Shown here one piece after another: positions 45,278 through 53,898 of a stretch of 64,000 nucleotides of DNA. The stretch spans positions 276,375 through 340,374 of the forward strand of contig NZ_UWFA01000259.1 in the NCBI RefSeq assembly GCF_900601905.1, in the 5' to 3' direction. This stretch comes from Pseudomonas viridiflava (GTDB taxonomy: Bacteria; Pseudomonadota; Gammaproteobacteria; Pseudomonadales; Pseudomonadaceae). The translations under genes and the position numbers were made by a program. How positions within the stretch are numbered: position 1 is the stretch's first letter; each line of letters opens with the position of its first letter. The notes beneath the pieces are model-generated. The model saw nothing but the letters and a program-made list of their open reading frames with translations. It was not told the DNA's origin and did no database searches.

Positions 45278-47548
45278 TCAGCGGGCCGGGCCCTGGATCC
45301 AGACCCCGCGCCCATGGTTTTGCCCAGCAGTTTCAGGTCCGGGGACGCTGACCGGTTTGCGCACATTGAGCTTGTGAACCAGCGACAGCACCTGCTCCAG
45401 CGGCAGAGGTCTGCTGATTAGGTAGCCCTGCAAGTAGTCGCAGCCGTATTGGGTCAGGAAATCCTTTTGCTGCGAGGTTTCCACACCTTCGGTCACCACC
45501 TTCAAATGCAGGGTATGAGCCATGACGATGATGGCTTGCACGATCTCCATATCTTGCGCAGATCGAGGAATATCGACGATAAACGAGCGGTCGATTTTCA
45601 CCGTGTCCAGTGGCAGCCGTTTGAGGTAGGCCAGCGATGAATAGCCGGTGCCGAAGTCATCAATGGACAGCGAAACCCCCAGACTGCGGATCTGCTTGAG
45701 CAAACCAATCGTGTTGCTGATGTTGCCCATCAGGGCGTTCTCGGTGACTTCCAGTTCCAGCCGTCGCGCCGGTACGTTGGCCGCCTTGAGCGCCGCCTTG
45801 ATATCGTCGATCAGGTCCTCACGGGTCAGGTTGAGTGCCGAGCAGTTGACGGCAATGATCAGGTTTTCCAGACCGTCGCTGCAGAGCAGACCCAGGTCCC
45901 GGCAGGCGCGGCGCAGCACCCAGTTATCGAGGTCGGCAATCAGGCCGTTGGTTTCCGCAATGCTGATGAAACGGTCCGGTGTCAGCAGACCATGCAGCGG
46001 ATGTTCCCAGCGCACCAGCGCTTCGAGCTTGGCGACCTGACCGGTGCGCACGTCGACAATGGGCTGGTAGAACACCTGCAGCTGCGTGTCGTCCAGCAAG
46101 GCGCTGCGCAGTTCTTCTTCCAGCTGCAGTTCCAGGCTGGCTTTGGTCTTGAGGTTGGGGCTGAAGAAGTGCAGGCGGTTGCGGCCGTTACCTTTGGATT
46201 GGTACAGCGCCAGGTCCGCGTGCTTGAGCAATTCGTCGCAGGTTTGTCCATCCTGCGGGTAGACACTGATACCAATGCTGGTGGTCATGACCATGTGGCG
46301 TCCGGTCAGGGCAATGGCTTCCTTCATTTTCGTCATGATGCGATTGGCCAGATGCTCGGCCTCGTCGTAGTTATGCAGGCTGATCAGAATGCAGAACTCA
46401 TCGCCACCAAAGCGCGCCACCACGTCATCGGCGCGCGTTGCACTGCGGATCCGCTCGGCGATCGCTTTGAGCAGGTCATCACCCGCGTCGTGACCCAGGC
46501 TGTCATTGATGCGTTTGAAGTGATCGATGTCGAGAAACATCACCGCCATCATGGCGTTGCTGGCGGCATGCTCGGTCAGCTTCTCGGCAAAGATCTGGTT
46601 GAAGCCGCGACGGTTCATCAGGTTGGTCAGCGCGTCGTAATGCGCCACCTGTTGCAGCGAGACTCGCGCCTGATCCAGCTGGCTGAGCAGTGCATTGACA
46701 CGGCGCAGGTCGTGCTCCTTGCTCTGCAGTTTCTTGTCGGCCATGGACGCGCTGATACTGCCGCCGATGATCAACAACGCAATGATCGCAATCGTCAGCC
46801 CCAGTTGCAGGCCGTTGCCCGGCTCGGCCGATTGCATCAGCGTGTGGTCAGGCAGTACCAGATTCAGCGACAACATGCCCATCATGTGGGTGCCCAGCAG
46901 CCCGGCACCGAGCAGCATGCTGGCGCCGTACTTGAGCATCTGATGGAACGGGCCGCCACCCTGGCGCAGGTAACCCGGCAACAGCAGAAACACCGCGCCG
47001 CACATGATTGCCATGAGAATTGACAGGCCAAACGGACCCGCTTGGTAGTACTGGATGGCAGGGGAGCGCAGCGCGGACATGCCAACGTAATGCATGACAC
47101 CGACACCCAGGCCAATGCCGACTGCACTGAGCAGCCATTGACCAGGGCCGAGTACCTCCTGACTGATGGCGCGTATGGCGAATGCGCCGGAAACCGCCGC
47201 GATGAATAACGAGGCCACGGTTACCGGCAAGTCATAGTGGACCGGCATGGGCGTTTCAAACGCCAGCATCCCGATGAAGTGCATGGCCCACACGCCACCT
47301 GCCAGGCACAGCGCACCCAGCACCTGCCAGCGTTGGCGGCTGCGCTGATTTTCAACGTGAATGATGCGTTCGCCGATGTCCAGCGTCGCAAAACAGGCCG
47401 CACAGATGACCCCATAGGACAGAGCCATCAAAAACATATTGTGCATGCAGTCGAGGAGCAGCATTCCCTCGGGCGGTGACCCGGACAACAGATGCAAACC
47501 CAGCCATTCCATAGCGAGCCCTATATGTTCAATACCAGGGTTAGCCAC
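45278..47548 (-). CDS. MHYT-GGDEF-EAL cyclic-di-GMP enzyme (NbdA/MucR type)
   Basis: A 756-residue inner-membrane protein that can in principle make and break c-di-GMP. The MHYT sensor domain has about seven transmembrane segments with the three signature sites MHFIGM (89-94), MHYVGM (152-157) and HMMGM (221-225), thought to bind copper and sense NO/O2/CO. The GGDEF motif (381-385) is intact with an inhibitory I-site RADD (372-375). The EAL motif (509-511), IDDFGTGYSS, the catalytic VKIDRSF lysine and VTEGVET are all present. Its place near rapA and an MFS gene matches P. aeruginosa nbdA (PA3311), whose GGDEF, as I recall, is degenerate. So this may be an NbdA orthologue with a functional cyclase site or a MucR-like protein. 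Confidence 0.9.
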   Translation of the reverse strand: MANPGIEHIGLAMEWLGLHLLSGSPPEGMLLLDCMHNMFLMALSYGVICAACFATLDIGERIIHVENQRSRQRWQVLGALCLAGGVWAMHFIGMLAFETPMPVHYDLPVTVASLFIAAVSGAFAIRAISQEVLGPGQWLLSAVGIGLGVGVMHYVGMSALRSPAIQYYQAGPFGLSILMAIMCGAVFLLLPGYLRQGGGPFHQMLKYGASMLLGAGLLGTHMMGMLSLNLVLPDHTLMQSAEPGNGLQLGLTIAIIALLIIGGSISASMADKKLQSKEHDLRRVNALLSQLDQARVSLQQVAHYDALTNLMNRRGFNQIFAEKLTEHAASNAMMAVMFLDIDHFKRINDSLGHDAGDDLLKAIAERIRSATRADDVVARFGGDEFCILISLHNYDEAEHLANRIMTKMKEAIALTGRHMVMTTSIGISVYPQDGQTCDELLKHADLALYQSKGNGRNRLHFFSPNLKTKASLELQLEEELRSALLDDTQLQVFYQPIVDVRTGQVAKLEALVRWEHPLHGLLTPDRFISIAETNGLIADLDNWVLRRACRDLGLLCSDGLENLIIAVNCSALNLTREDLIDDIKAALKAANVPARRLELEVTENALMGNISNTIGLLKQIRSLGVSLSIDDFGTGYSSLAYLKRLPLDTVKIDRSFIVDIPRSAQDMEIVQAIIVMAHTLHLKVVTEGVETSQQKDFLTQYGCDYLQGYLISRPLPLEQVLSLVHKLNVRKPVSVPGPETAGQNHGRGVWIQGPAR

Positions 47549-47787
47549 CAGAACTGTGGCAAAGACGAGGTGATTATAGGAGCTGAAAAAAGGGTGCCAT
47601 CAATAATGGCACCGGTGGTCCAATCAATTTGGAATTGAATCAATAGCGAATAGTTATATGCCCGGCGTCGCGCCACATATCGAATCATTTACGTCGCTGA
47701 TGGAACGCGACAAAAACCGGAGGCCGTCCTAGCCTGCTTCGCAATGGCAGTGTTTTGCCCATAACAATAAAAGCAGGAAGCCTTCAC

Positions 47788-49140
47788 ATGCCCAGCTCGC
47801 CGACCCCTTCCCCCCAGGCCTCTAATGCCTGGCGCGTTCTGTTTCTGCTGTTTCTGGCCAATCTGTTCAACTTCTTCGACCGGACCATTCCCGCCATCAT
47901 CATCGAACCCATTCGCATGGAGTGGCACCTCAGCGACTTTCAGCTGGGGATCATCGGCACCGCTTTCACGCTGGTATACGCCATTGCCGGTTTGCCACTC
48001 GGGCGCATGGCTGACAATGGCTCACGCAAGAAGATCATGGGCTGGGGCCTGGCGGTGTGGAGCGGCTTGACCGCTATCAACGGGCTGGCGGGCAGTTTCT
48101 GGACGTTCCTGTTGGTACGCATGGGGGTTGGCATCGGCGAGGCCAGTTATGCCCCGGCCGCCAATTCACTGATTGGTGATCTGTTCCCGGCTAACCGGCG
48201 GGCGAGGGCCATGGGGATCTTCATGCTTGGCCTGCCCCTGGGCTTGTTGCTGGCTTTCTTCACCATAGGCGCGATGGTCCAGGCGTTTGGCAGCTGGCGT
48301 GCGCCGTTCTTCATTGCGGCGGTGCCGGGCCTGGTGCTGGCGGTGTTCATGTTTTTCATCCGCGAGCCCAAGCGTGGCGCTGCGGAAAGCGTGCGCATCT
48401 CCCAGGAGAAAATCGAAAAGCCCATTCGCCGGGTGCTGTCCATTCCTACTTTCGGCTGGCTGGTACTGGCAGGCCTGACCTTTAACTTCGCGACCTACGC
48501 CTGTAACTCGTTCATGGTGCCGATGCTGCAGCGCTATTTCCTATTGCCGTTGCAGGAGGCGGCCGTCGCCACTGGCATGATCGTCGGCGTCACCGGGCTG
48601 GTCGGGCTGACCCTGGGCGGCTGGGTGGCGGACAAACTGCACCAGCGTTTCGCCAATGGTCGCTTGTTGTTTGCTGCGGGCAGCATGCTGGTGGCCACGT
48701 TGGCAACGGCCTATGCGCTGCACGCGGGGCGTATCGAGATCGGCGTGTTCGTCGGTGTATTCAGCCTGGGCTGGCTGTTCGCATACAACTTCTATACCTG
48801 CGTGTACACGGCAATTCAGGACGTGGTCGAGCCTCGTTTGCGGGCGACGGCCATGGCGCTGTTTTTTGCCGGGTTGTATCTGCTGGGTGGCGGGCTGGGG
48901 CCGGTGGTGGTGGGGCTGCTCTCGGATCACTTCGCACATGCGGCCATGGCAGCGGCGGGCGCTGAGCAAATGAGTGAGGCGTTCAAGGCGGTAGGTTTGC
49001 ACGACGCGATGTACCTGATCCCCGTGGCGCTGGGCATGACCCTGGTGTTTCTGTACCTGGCGTCGCGGTGTTTCAGTCGGGATGCGCTGCGGATGAAAGA
49101 GGGGATGGTAGCGGATGAGCCGATTGTATCGGTGGCCTGA
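47788..49140 (+). CDS. MFS transporter (spinster-like family)
   Basis: A 450-residue inner-membrane transporter with 12 predicted segments. The first segment (LFLLFLANLFNFFDRTIPA) has the N-F-x-D-R motif, followed by IGTAFTLVYAIAGLPLGRMAD with the loop 2-3 GRMADNGSRKK motif A. The GVGIGEASYAPAANSLIGD stretch is typical of the spinster-like/hexuronate-type MFS group. The substrate is unknown. It starts at an ATG preceded by AGGAAG. It is divergent from the c-di-GMP enzyme across about 240 bases. Confidence 0.88.
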   Translation: MPSSPTPSPQASNAWRVLFLLFLANLFNFFDRTIPAIIIEPIRMEWHLSDFQLGIIGTAFTLVYAIAGLPLGRMADNGSRKKIMGWGLAVWSGLTAINGLAGSFWTFLLVRMGVGIGEASYAPAANSLIGDLFPANRRARAMGIFMLGLPLGLLLAFFTIGAMVQAFGSWRAPFFIAAVPGLVLAVFMFFIREPKRGAAESVRISQEKIEKPIRRVLSIPTFGWLVLAGLTFNFATYACNSFMVPMLQRYFLLPLQEAAVATGMIVGVTGLVGLTLGGWVADKLHQRFANGRLLFAAGSMLVATLATAYALHAGRIEIGVFVGVFSLGWLFAYNFYTCVYTAIQDVVEPRLRATAMALFFAGLYLLGGGLGPVVVGLLSDHFAHAAMAAAGAEQMSEAFKAVGLHDAMYLIPVALGMTLVFLYLASRCFSRDALRMKEGMVADEPIVSVA

Positions 49141-49165
49141 GATCTTGAGCGCATAGCGATAGCCC

Positions 49166-49259
49166 TCTGGGAGCGAATTCATTCGCGAAGGGGATTTTGC
49201 AGACGATACATCTCTATCGACTGTACTGGCCTCTTCGCGAATGAATTCGCTCCCGCAGG
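49166..49259. repeat. REPIN (GGGAGCGAATTCATTCGCG type)
   Basis: Arms 49166-49190 and 49233-49259 (inverted), the same GCGAATTC-ATTCGCG variant as the element near livF. It separates the convergent MFS and rapA genes. Confidence 0.88.
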
Positions 49260-49288
49260 TTCAAGTTCCGACCTGCAGGAGCGAGTTT

Positions 49289-52135
49289 TTAACCCGCCAC
49301 CAACACCCGAATCGCTTCCAGACGCAGCGCTGCTTTATCCAGCATCGCAAGGCCTTGTTCACGCTGCTCACGCAGGGCAACCAGTTCGCTGTCGCGCACG
49401 GTCGGGTTGACGGCTTGCAGGGCGGTCAGGCGGGCCAGTTCTTCTTCGGTATCAGCGGCAAGGCGACGTTGTGCCTCGGCCACGCGCTCGGCGTGTTTCG
49501 GTGCGATCTTCGCTTCGCCCGCGTTGATCTGCGGGTTGAGCACGTCACGTTGAGCCTGGATGAACTTGTTGGCGCTGGCCCGTGGCACGCTTTCGAGCTG
49601 GTCGTTCAGGGTGGTGAACGAGACCCGACCCGACAGATCGTTGCCGTTGCCATCGAGCAGGCAGCGCAGGGCGGCTGGCGGCAAGTAGCGGCCCAATTGC
49701 AGGGAACGCGGGGCAACCACTTCGCTGACGTACAGCAGTTCAAGCAGGACGGTGCCCGGCTTGAGCGCCTTGTTCTTGATCAACGCCACGGCGGTGTTGC
49801 CCATGGAGCCGGACAGCACCAGATCCATGCCGCCCTGCACCATCGGGTGTTCCCAGGTGATGAACTGCATGTCTTCGCGAGACAGTGCCAGGTTACGGTC
49901 GTAGGTGATAGTCACGCCTTCGTCGTCACCCAGCGGGAAGCTGGCGTCGAGCATTTTCTCACTCGGGCGCAGGATCAAGGCGTTGTCCGAATGGTCTTCA
50001 CTGTCGATGCCGAACGCGTTGAACAGGGTTTCCATGTAGATCGGCAGGGTGAACTGGTCATCCTGCTCAAGGATCGCCTCCACCAACGCTTCGCCTTCGC
50101 CCGCGCCGCCGGAGTTAAGCTCCAGCAGGCGGTCGCGACCGGTGTGCAGCTCGGTTTCCAGACGCTCGCGCTCGGTGCGGGCCTCATCGATCAGCACTTG
50201 CCATTCATCGTCGTCAGCACTTTCGAGCAACGGCAGCAGGCGTGGGCCGAACTGATGTTGCAGGGCGTTGCCGGTCGGGCAGGTATTGAGGAACGCGTTC
50301 AGCGCCTCGTGATACCACTGGAACAGCCGCGCCTGCGGGCTGGTTTCCAGAAACGGTACGTGCAGCTCGATGGTGTGTTTCTGGCCGATCCGGTCCAGAC
50401 GACCGATCCGCTGTTCGAGCAAGTCAGGGTGCGCAGGCAGATCGAACAGCACCAGATGGTGGGCGAACTGGAAGTTGCGACCTTCACTGCCGATTTCCGA
50501 GCAGATCAGCACCTGAGCGCCGAATTCTTCATCGGCGAAATAGGCCGCTGCGCGGTCGCGTTCAAGGATATTCATGCCTTCGTGGAACACGGTCGCGGGG
50601 ATGCCGGAACGCACGCGCAATGCGTCTTCCAGATCCATGGCGGTCTCGGCGTGGGCGCAGATCACCAGCACCTTGACGCGCTTGAGCATTTTCAGGGTGT
50701 CGATCAGCCAATCGACACGTGGGTCGAACTTCCACCAGCGCTCTTCTTCGCTGGCGTCCGGCTGGGCCTGGAAGCTGACTTCCGGGTACAGGTCGGCGTG
50801 TTCGCCCACCGGCAGTTCAAGGTATTCAGCAGGGCAGGGCAGCGGATACGGATGCAGATTCCGCTCCGGAAAACCCTGCACTGCGGCGCGGGTGTTACGG
50901 AACAACACCCGGCCAGTGCCGTGGCGGTCGAGCAATTCACGGATCAGGCGGGCGCTGGCTTCTTCATCGCCGTCGTTGACCGCGGCCAGCAGGGTTTCGC
51001 CCTCGGCACCGAGAAAATCATGGATGGTTTTCTGCGCCTTGGGCGACAGACGACCTTTATCCAGCAGCTCCTGCACCGCTTCGGCCACCGGGCGATAGTT
51101 CTCGCTTTCGGCGCGGAAGGCGTGCAGGTCGTGGAAGCGGTTCGGGTCCAGCAGGCGCAGACGGGCGAAGTGGCTGTCCTGGCCCAGTTGCTCGGGGGTC
51201 GCGGTCAGCAGCAGCACGCCGGGGATTACCTCAGCCAACTGCTCGACCAGCGAATATTCAGGGCTGGCCTTGTCTTCATGCCAGACCAGGTGGTGAGCTT
51301 CGTCGACCACCATCAAGTCCCAGCCTGCCGCGAACAGGGCATCCTGGGCTTTTTCGTCTTCCACCAGCCATTCAAGGGCGACCAGCGCCAGTTGCGTGTC
51401 TTCGAACGGGTTGCTGGCATCGCTTTCGATAAAGCGCTCGGCGTCGAACAGCGCAACCTGCAGGTTAAAGCGGCGGCGCATTTCCACCAGCCACTGGTGC
51501 TGCAGGTTTTCCGGCACCAGGATCAGGATGCGGTTGGCGCGCCCGGAGAGCAGCTGGCGATGGATGACCAGACCGGCTTCGATGGTCTTGCCCAGGCCCA
51601 CTTCGTCAGCGAGCAATACGCGGGGGGCGATGCGGTCGGCCACTTCACGGGCGATGTGCAACTGGTGCGCGATAGGCTGCGCGCGCACGCCGCCCAGGCC
51701 CCACAACGAGGACTGCAACTGGCGGCTGGTGTGTTCAAGGGTGTGATAGCGCAGGGAGAACCAGGCCAGCGGGTCGATCTGCCCGGCAAACAGGCGATCA
51801 GTGGCCAGACGGAACTGAATGAAGTTCGACAGCTGGGTTTCCGGCAGGGTAACCGTTTCGTTCTGGGCGTTGAGGCCGTGGTAAACCAGCAGGCCGTCGA
51901 CATCGTCGACTTCGCGCACGGTCATCTTCCAGTTTTCGAAGTGCGTGATCACATCACCTGGGGAAAAACGCACCCGGGTGAGCGGCGCGTTTCGCAGGGC
52001 GTACTGACGCGTGTCGCCAGTGGCCGGGTAGAGCACGGTCAACAAGCGGCCGTCCTGTGCCAGAACGGTACCCAAACCCAGCTCGGCTTCGCTGTCGCTA
52101 ATCCAGCGTTGCCCCGGTTGATACTGCTGCGCCAT
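49289..52135 (-). CDS. rapA: RNA polymerase-associated protein RapA (HepA)
   Basis: A 948-residue SWI2/SNF2 ATPase that binds core RNA polymerase and helps recycle it after transcription. The N-terminal Tudor-like domains (about 1-100) include [19 protein letters not shown]. Walker A DEVGLGKT is at 177-184, the motif II box is DEAH (VVDEAHHL), motif III is LTATPEQLG and the C-terminal helicase lobe contains [11 protein letters not shown]. Length and order match E. coli RapA (968). It starts [18 protein letters not shown]. It is divergent from the small gene at 52353. Confidence 0.96.
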   Translation of the reverse strand: MAQQYQPGQRWISDSEAELGLGTVLAQDGRLLTVLYPATGDTRQYALRNAPLTRVRFSPGDVITHFENWKMTVREVDDVDGLLVYHGLNAQNETVTLPETQLSNFIQFRLATDRLFAGQIDPLAWFSLRYHTLEHTSRQLQSSLWGLGGVRAQPIAHQLHIAREVADRIAPRVLLADEVGLGKTIEAGLVIHRQLLSGRANRILILVPENLQHQWLVEMRRRFNLQVALFDAERFIESDASNPFEDTQLALVALEWLVEDEKAQDALFAAGWDLMVVDEAHHLVWHEDKASPEYSLVEQLAEVIPGVLLLTATPEQLGQDSHFARLRLLDPNRFHDLHAFRAESENYRPVAEAVQELLDKGRLSPKAQKTIHDFLGAEGETLLAAVNDGDEEASARLIRELLDRHGTGRVLFRNTRAAVQGFPERNLHPYPLPCPAEYLELPVGEHADLYPEVSFQAQPDASEEERWWKFDPRVDWLIDTLKMLKRVKVLVICAHAETAMDLEDALRVRSGIPATVFHEGMNILERDRAAAYFADEEFGAQVLICSEIGSEGRNFQFAHHLVLFDLPAHPDLLEQRIGRLDRIGQKHTIELHVPFLETSPQARLFQWYHEALNAFLNTCPTGNALQHQFGPRLLPLLESADDDEWQVLIDEARTERERLETELHTGRDRLLELNSGGAGEGEALVEAILEQDDQFTLPIYMETLFNAFGIDSEDHSDNALILRPSEKMLDASFPLGDDEGVTITYDRNLALSREDMQFITWEHPMVQGGMDLVLSGSMGNTAVALIKNKALKPGTVLLELLYVSEVVAPRSLQLGRYLPPAALRCLLDGNGNDLSGRVSFTTLNDQLESVPRASANKFIQAQRDVLNPQINAGEAKIAPKHAERVAEAQRRLAADTEEELARLTALQAVNPTVRDSELVALREQREQGLAMLDKAALRLEAIRVLVAG

Positions 52136-52352
52136 GCTGCCTGTCTCCCGCCGTGAAAAAGCCGACTATGTTAACGGAACACGTCGCTCAGGCCAAAGGC
52201 GCAGTGATAAAACGCGACGATTTGTGGCGTATTTTCGGCATTCAGGCCCGTTCAAGGCACTAGTTGCGAAAAACATAGTCGAAAGTTTCTCATTTACGGG
52301 GTCAAGTCGACGAACCGACAGCCGACACCCACTCAAACAGGAGAATAAATTC

Positions 52353-52691
52353 ATGTTTATCCAGACGCTTCCTCTGAGTGCGGTACCCGTGACTTCGCAG
52401 ATGGACCCGGCTAAACAAGTGCCAGACATTCCTCCTGTGGCACCGGTCCAGGCGACTTCCAGCGAAACCAACATTGACCTGCGCAATGAAGAAGACGAGC
52501 AGAATGCCTGGCTGTTGCTCGAAGAACAGCAGCGTCATGAAGAACAGCAGCGCCGCCGCGAGGAGGGTGCCGATGAGCCCGAGCATCTGGCTGTGCCCGG
52601 GGTCGCGTTGAATGCCGACCATACCGTGCCGGTCGTACCGCTGATGGACGAAGAACCTCGCCAGGGTCTCTGGGTTGATGTACAGGTCTAG
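52353..52691 (+). CDS. Small hypothetical protein with Gln/Glu/Arg-rich centre
   Basis: A 112-residue protein I cannot name. The first ~40 residues are Pro/Val-rich (MFIQTLPLSAVPVTSQMDPA, VPDIPPVAPVQATS). The centre (about 48-75, NEEDEQNAWLLLEEQQRHEE) is predicted coiled coil. The end (VVPLMDEEPRQGLWVDVQV) is strand-like. It has no signal peptide. CAGGAGA lies upstream of the ATG. Pseudomonad relatives are, I believe, sometimes mislabelled aspartate-semialdehyde dehydrogenase. It lies next to a second small gene and the probable PhrS RNA, as PA3306/PA3307 do in P. aeruginosa. Confidence 0.72.
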   Translation: MFIQTLPLSAVPVTSQMDPAKQVPDIPPVAPVQATSSETNIDLRNEEDEQNAWLLLEEQQRHEEQQRRREEGADEPEHLAVPGVALNADHTVPVVPLMDEEPRQGLWVDVQV

Positions 52692-52761
52692 AAAGCTGGT
52701 CATGCTCGACACGATTGCGCATTATTGGCCCCAACTTCCAAGTGTTCGAGAGTCGCTGACC

Positions 52762-52923
52762 ATGAGCGCAGATGAAAAACTGATCGACCTGGGTGCCGAG
52801 CGTGCCAAGCGGGTTCACGATCTTAACGATAAACGCCTGAACGAAGTGCGCAACGCCTTTGAGCAGGCCATGCCCCTTGAATCGGGCAAGAAGAAATCTA
52901 AGAAAAAACCGAAGAAGCGTTAG
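52762..52923 (+). CDS. Small basic conserved protein
   Basis: A 53-residue protein: a charged helix (MSADEKLIDLGAERAKRVHD, LNDKRLNEVRNAFEQAMPL) followed by a Lys-rich tail ending KKSKKKPKKR. It looks like a nucleic-acid- or ribosome-associated helper, but this is inference only. The ATG at 52702 (MLDTIAHYW) is an alternative start giving 73 residues. Neither start has a good ribosome site, and I chose the one where conserved pseudomonad homologues (as I recall) begin. Confidence 0.65.
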   Translation: MSADEKLIDLGAERAKRVHDLNDKRLNEVRNAFEQAMPLESGKKKSKKKPKKR

Positions 52924-53051
52924 GTCCAAGCGTTTTGACAGGCGTCAAGCTGTCGCCTGCCAGGACGCTGTCCGCGAGCAAGCTCACTCCCGCAATACCC
53001 TTGACCCCAACCATTTTTCTGCGCGCTCCTGCATCGAGCGATGCGGTGCTA

Positions 53052-53065
53052 TTGATGTGGGTCAA
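53052..53065 (+). promoter_or_regulatory. ANR/FNR-like box upstream of the PhrS-type RNA
   Basis: TTGAT-GTGG-GTCAA matches the ANR/FNR consensus TTGAT-N4-ATCAA at 9 of 10 positions. Its centre at 53058.5 is 41.5 bases before a start site at about 53100, the usual activating position. A -10-like TAATCT follows at 53088-53093. Confidence 0.8.
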
Positions 53066-53087
53066 TTTTCATCGGGCCAGCGCCGGT

Positions 53088-53093
53088 TAATCT
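53088..53093 (+). promoter_or_regulatory. -10 element of the PhrS-type RNA
   Basis: TAATCT, 22 bases beyond the end of the ANR-like box, with no -35 consensus needed for a class II activator site. It would give transcription from about 53100. Confidence 0.6.
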
Positions 53094-53099
53094 AGCGCC

Positions 53100-53237
53100 A
53101 TCGAACAGGGACAACAGAGCAGGAGGCGAGGTCACTGGTCATCTGGAAGGGCTCGCAAAAAAAGCAAACAGGGCAGAGGCCTTCCAGTCAAAGAGCACGC
53201 AAGGCATTTTGGGCGACTTCGGTCGCCCATTTTTTTG
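53100..53237 (+). ncRNA. phrS: Probable PhrS-type small RNA
   Basis: In P. aeruginosa PhrS lies between small genes downstream of rapA and before phaJ1 (PA3302), is activated by ANR under low oxygen and stimulates translation of the quinolone regulator PqsR. Here, between the same neighbours, there is an ANR-like box, a -10, about 138 nt of sequence with no ATG-started gene, and a strong terminator. The RNA contains AGGAGG at 53121-53126, followed eight bases later by a CTG opening a frame (LVIWKGSQKKQ..) that has no stop before the terminator. P. aeruginosa PhrS is about 213 nt and encodes a small peptide, so this copy is shorter. Identity rests on synteny and control elements. I did not align the sequences. 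Confidence 0.75.
53211..53237 (+). terminator. Terminator of the PhrS-type RNA
   Basis: Stem GGGCGAC, TTCG tetraloop, GTCGCCC, then A and seven T. A canonical Rho-independent terminator with no protein-coding gene just upstream on this strand. Confidence 0.95.
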
Positions 53238-53260
53238 TTCACTTGAATTGCAATGCGGCC

Positions 53261-53350
53261 CCTGTGGGAGCGGTGCTTGCCCGCGATAAGGTCTAGGCGA
53301 TCTAACGTGAACCACATCCAGCCTTATCGCGGGCAAGCACCGCTCTCACA
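53261..53350. repeat. REPIN (GTGGGAGCGG type)
   Basis: Arms 53261-53290 (CCTGTGGGAGCGGTGCTTGC) and 53322-53350 (inverted, GCGGGCAAGCACCGCTCTCA). It directly follows the PhrS-type terminator and fills the gap to phaJ1. A single REP half also lies at about 52970-52997 after the small basic gene. Confidence 0.88.
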
Positions 53351-53379
53351 TGAGTCATCAGCAGATTTGAGACAGCTCT

Positions 53380-53850
53380 TCAGCCGACACTGATTACTGG
53401 CAATGTCGCCAGGGTCAATGTCTGCTGCCTGCGCGGTGCGATGATTTCTGCTTCACCGTCCACCAGCAGCTCGTCGTGCTGGTTGAAGACGCGGGTCGCG
53501 ATGCGCACGCGAAACTTCGGCAGCTTCTCGAGGATTTCCAGGCGGACTGTCAGGGTGTCGCCGATCTTGGCCGACTTGTGAAAGCTCATCTGCTGGCCGG
53601 AATAGATAGTGCCCGGCCCTGGCATTTCGCAGGCCACGGCCGCGCTGATCAAGGCGCCGCTGAACATGCCGTGCGCGATGCGCTCCTTGAATACCGTGGA
53701 TGCTGCGTATTCAGCATCCAGGTGAACCGGGTTGTGATCGCCGGACAATGCTGCGAACAACTGGATGTCGCGCTCTTCCACGGTTTTGCTGTAACTGGCG
53801 GTCTGCCCGACTTCGAGGGCTTCGTAAGGAATGTTGGTAACTTGTGTCAT
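53380..53850 (-). CDS. phaJ1: (R)-specific enoyl-CoA hydratase PhaJ1 (MaoC family)
   Basis: A 156-residue hot-dog-fold hydratase that turns trans-2-enoyl-CoA from beta-oxidation into (R)-3-hydroxyacyl-CoA, the monomer for polyhydroxyalkanoate synthesis. The catalytic Asp and His are in FAALSGDHNPVHLDAEYA. Conserved MFSGALISA follows, and the start MTQVTNIPYEALEVGQTAS aligns with PhaJ1 of P. aeruginosa (PA3302, also 156 residues). It is followed in the same block by a lipase-like hydrolase and two fadD genes, which makes sense for fatty-acid use. Confidence 0.9.
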   Translation of the reverse strand: MTQVTNIPYEALEVGQTASYSKTVEERDIQLFAALSGDHNPVHLDAEYAASTVFKERIAHGMFSGALISAAVACEMPGPGTIYSGQQMSFHKSAKIGDTLTVRLEILEKLPKFRVRIATRVFNQHDELLVDGEAEIIAPRRQQTLTLATLPVISVG

Positions 53851-53898
53851 GGGTGATCCTGAACAATTGAAGATGGATTTACAACGCAGCGCCAAAGG

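Noticed and set aside
49241..52156. 971-codon open frame on the plus strand
   Set aside because: Antisense to rapA, which has complete SNF2 motifs. No domain or ribosome site was found for the plus-strand frame.
53132..53336. Small minus-strand open frames across the PhrS-type RNA
   Set aside because: They overlap the terminator and REPIN, have no ribosome site, and the plus-strand control elements explain the region better.
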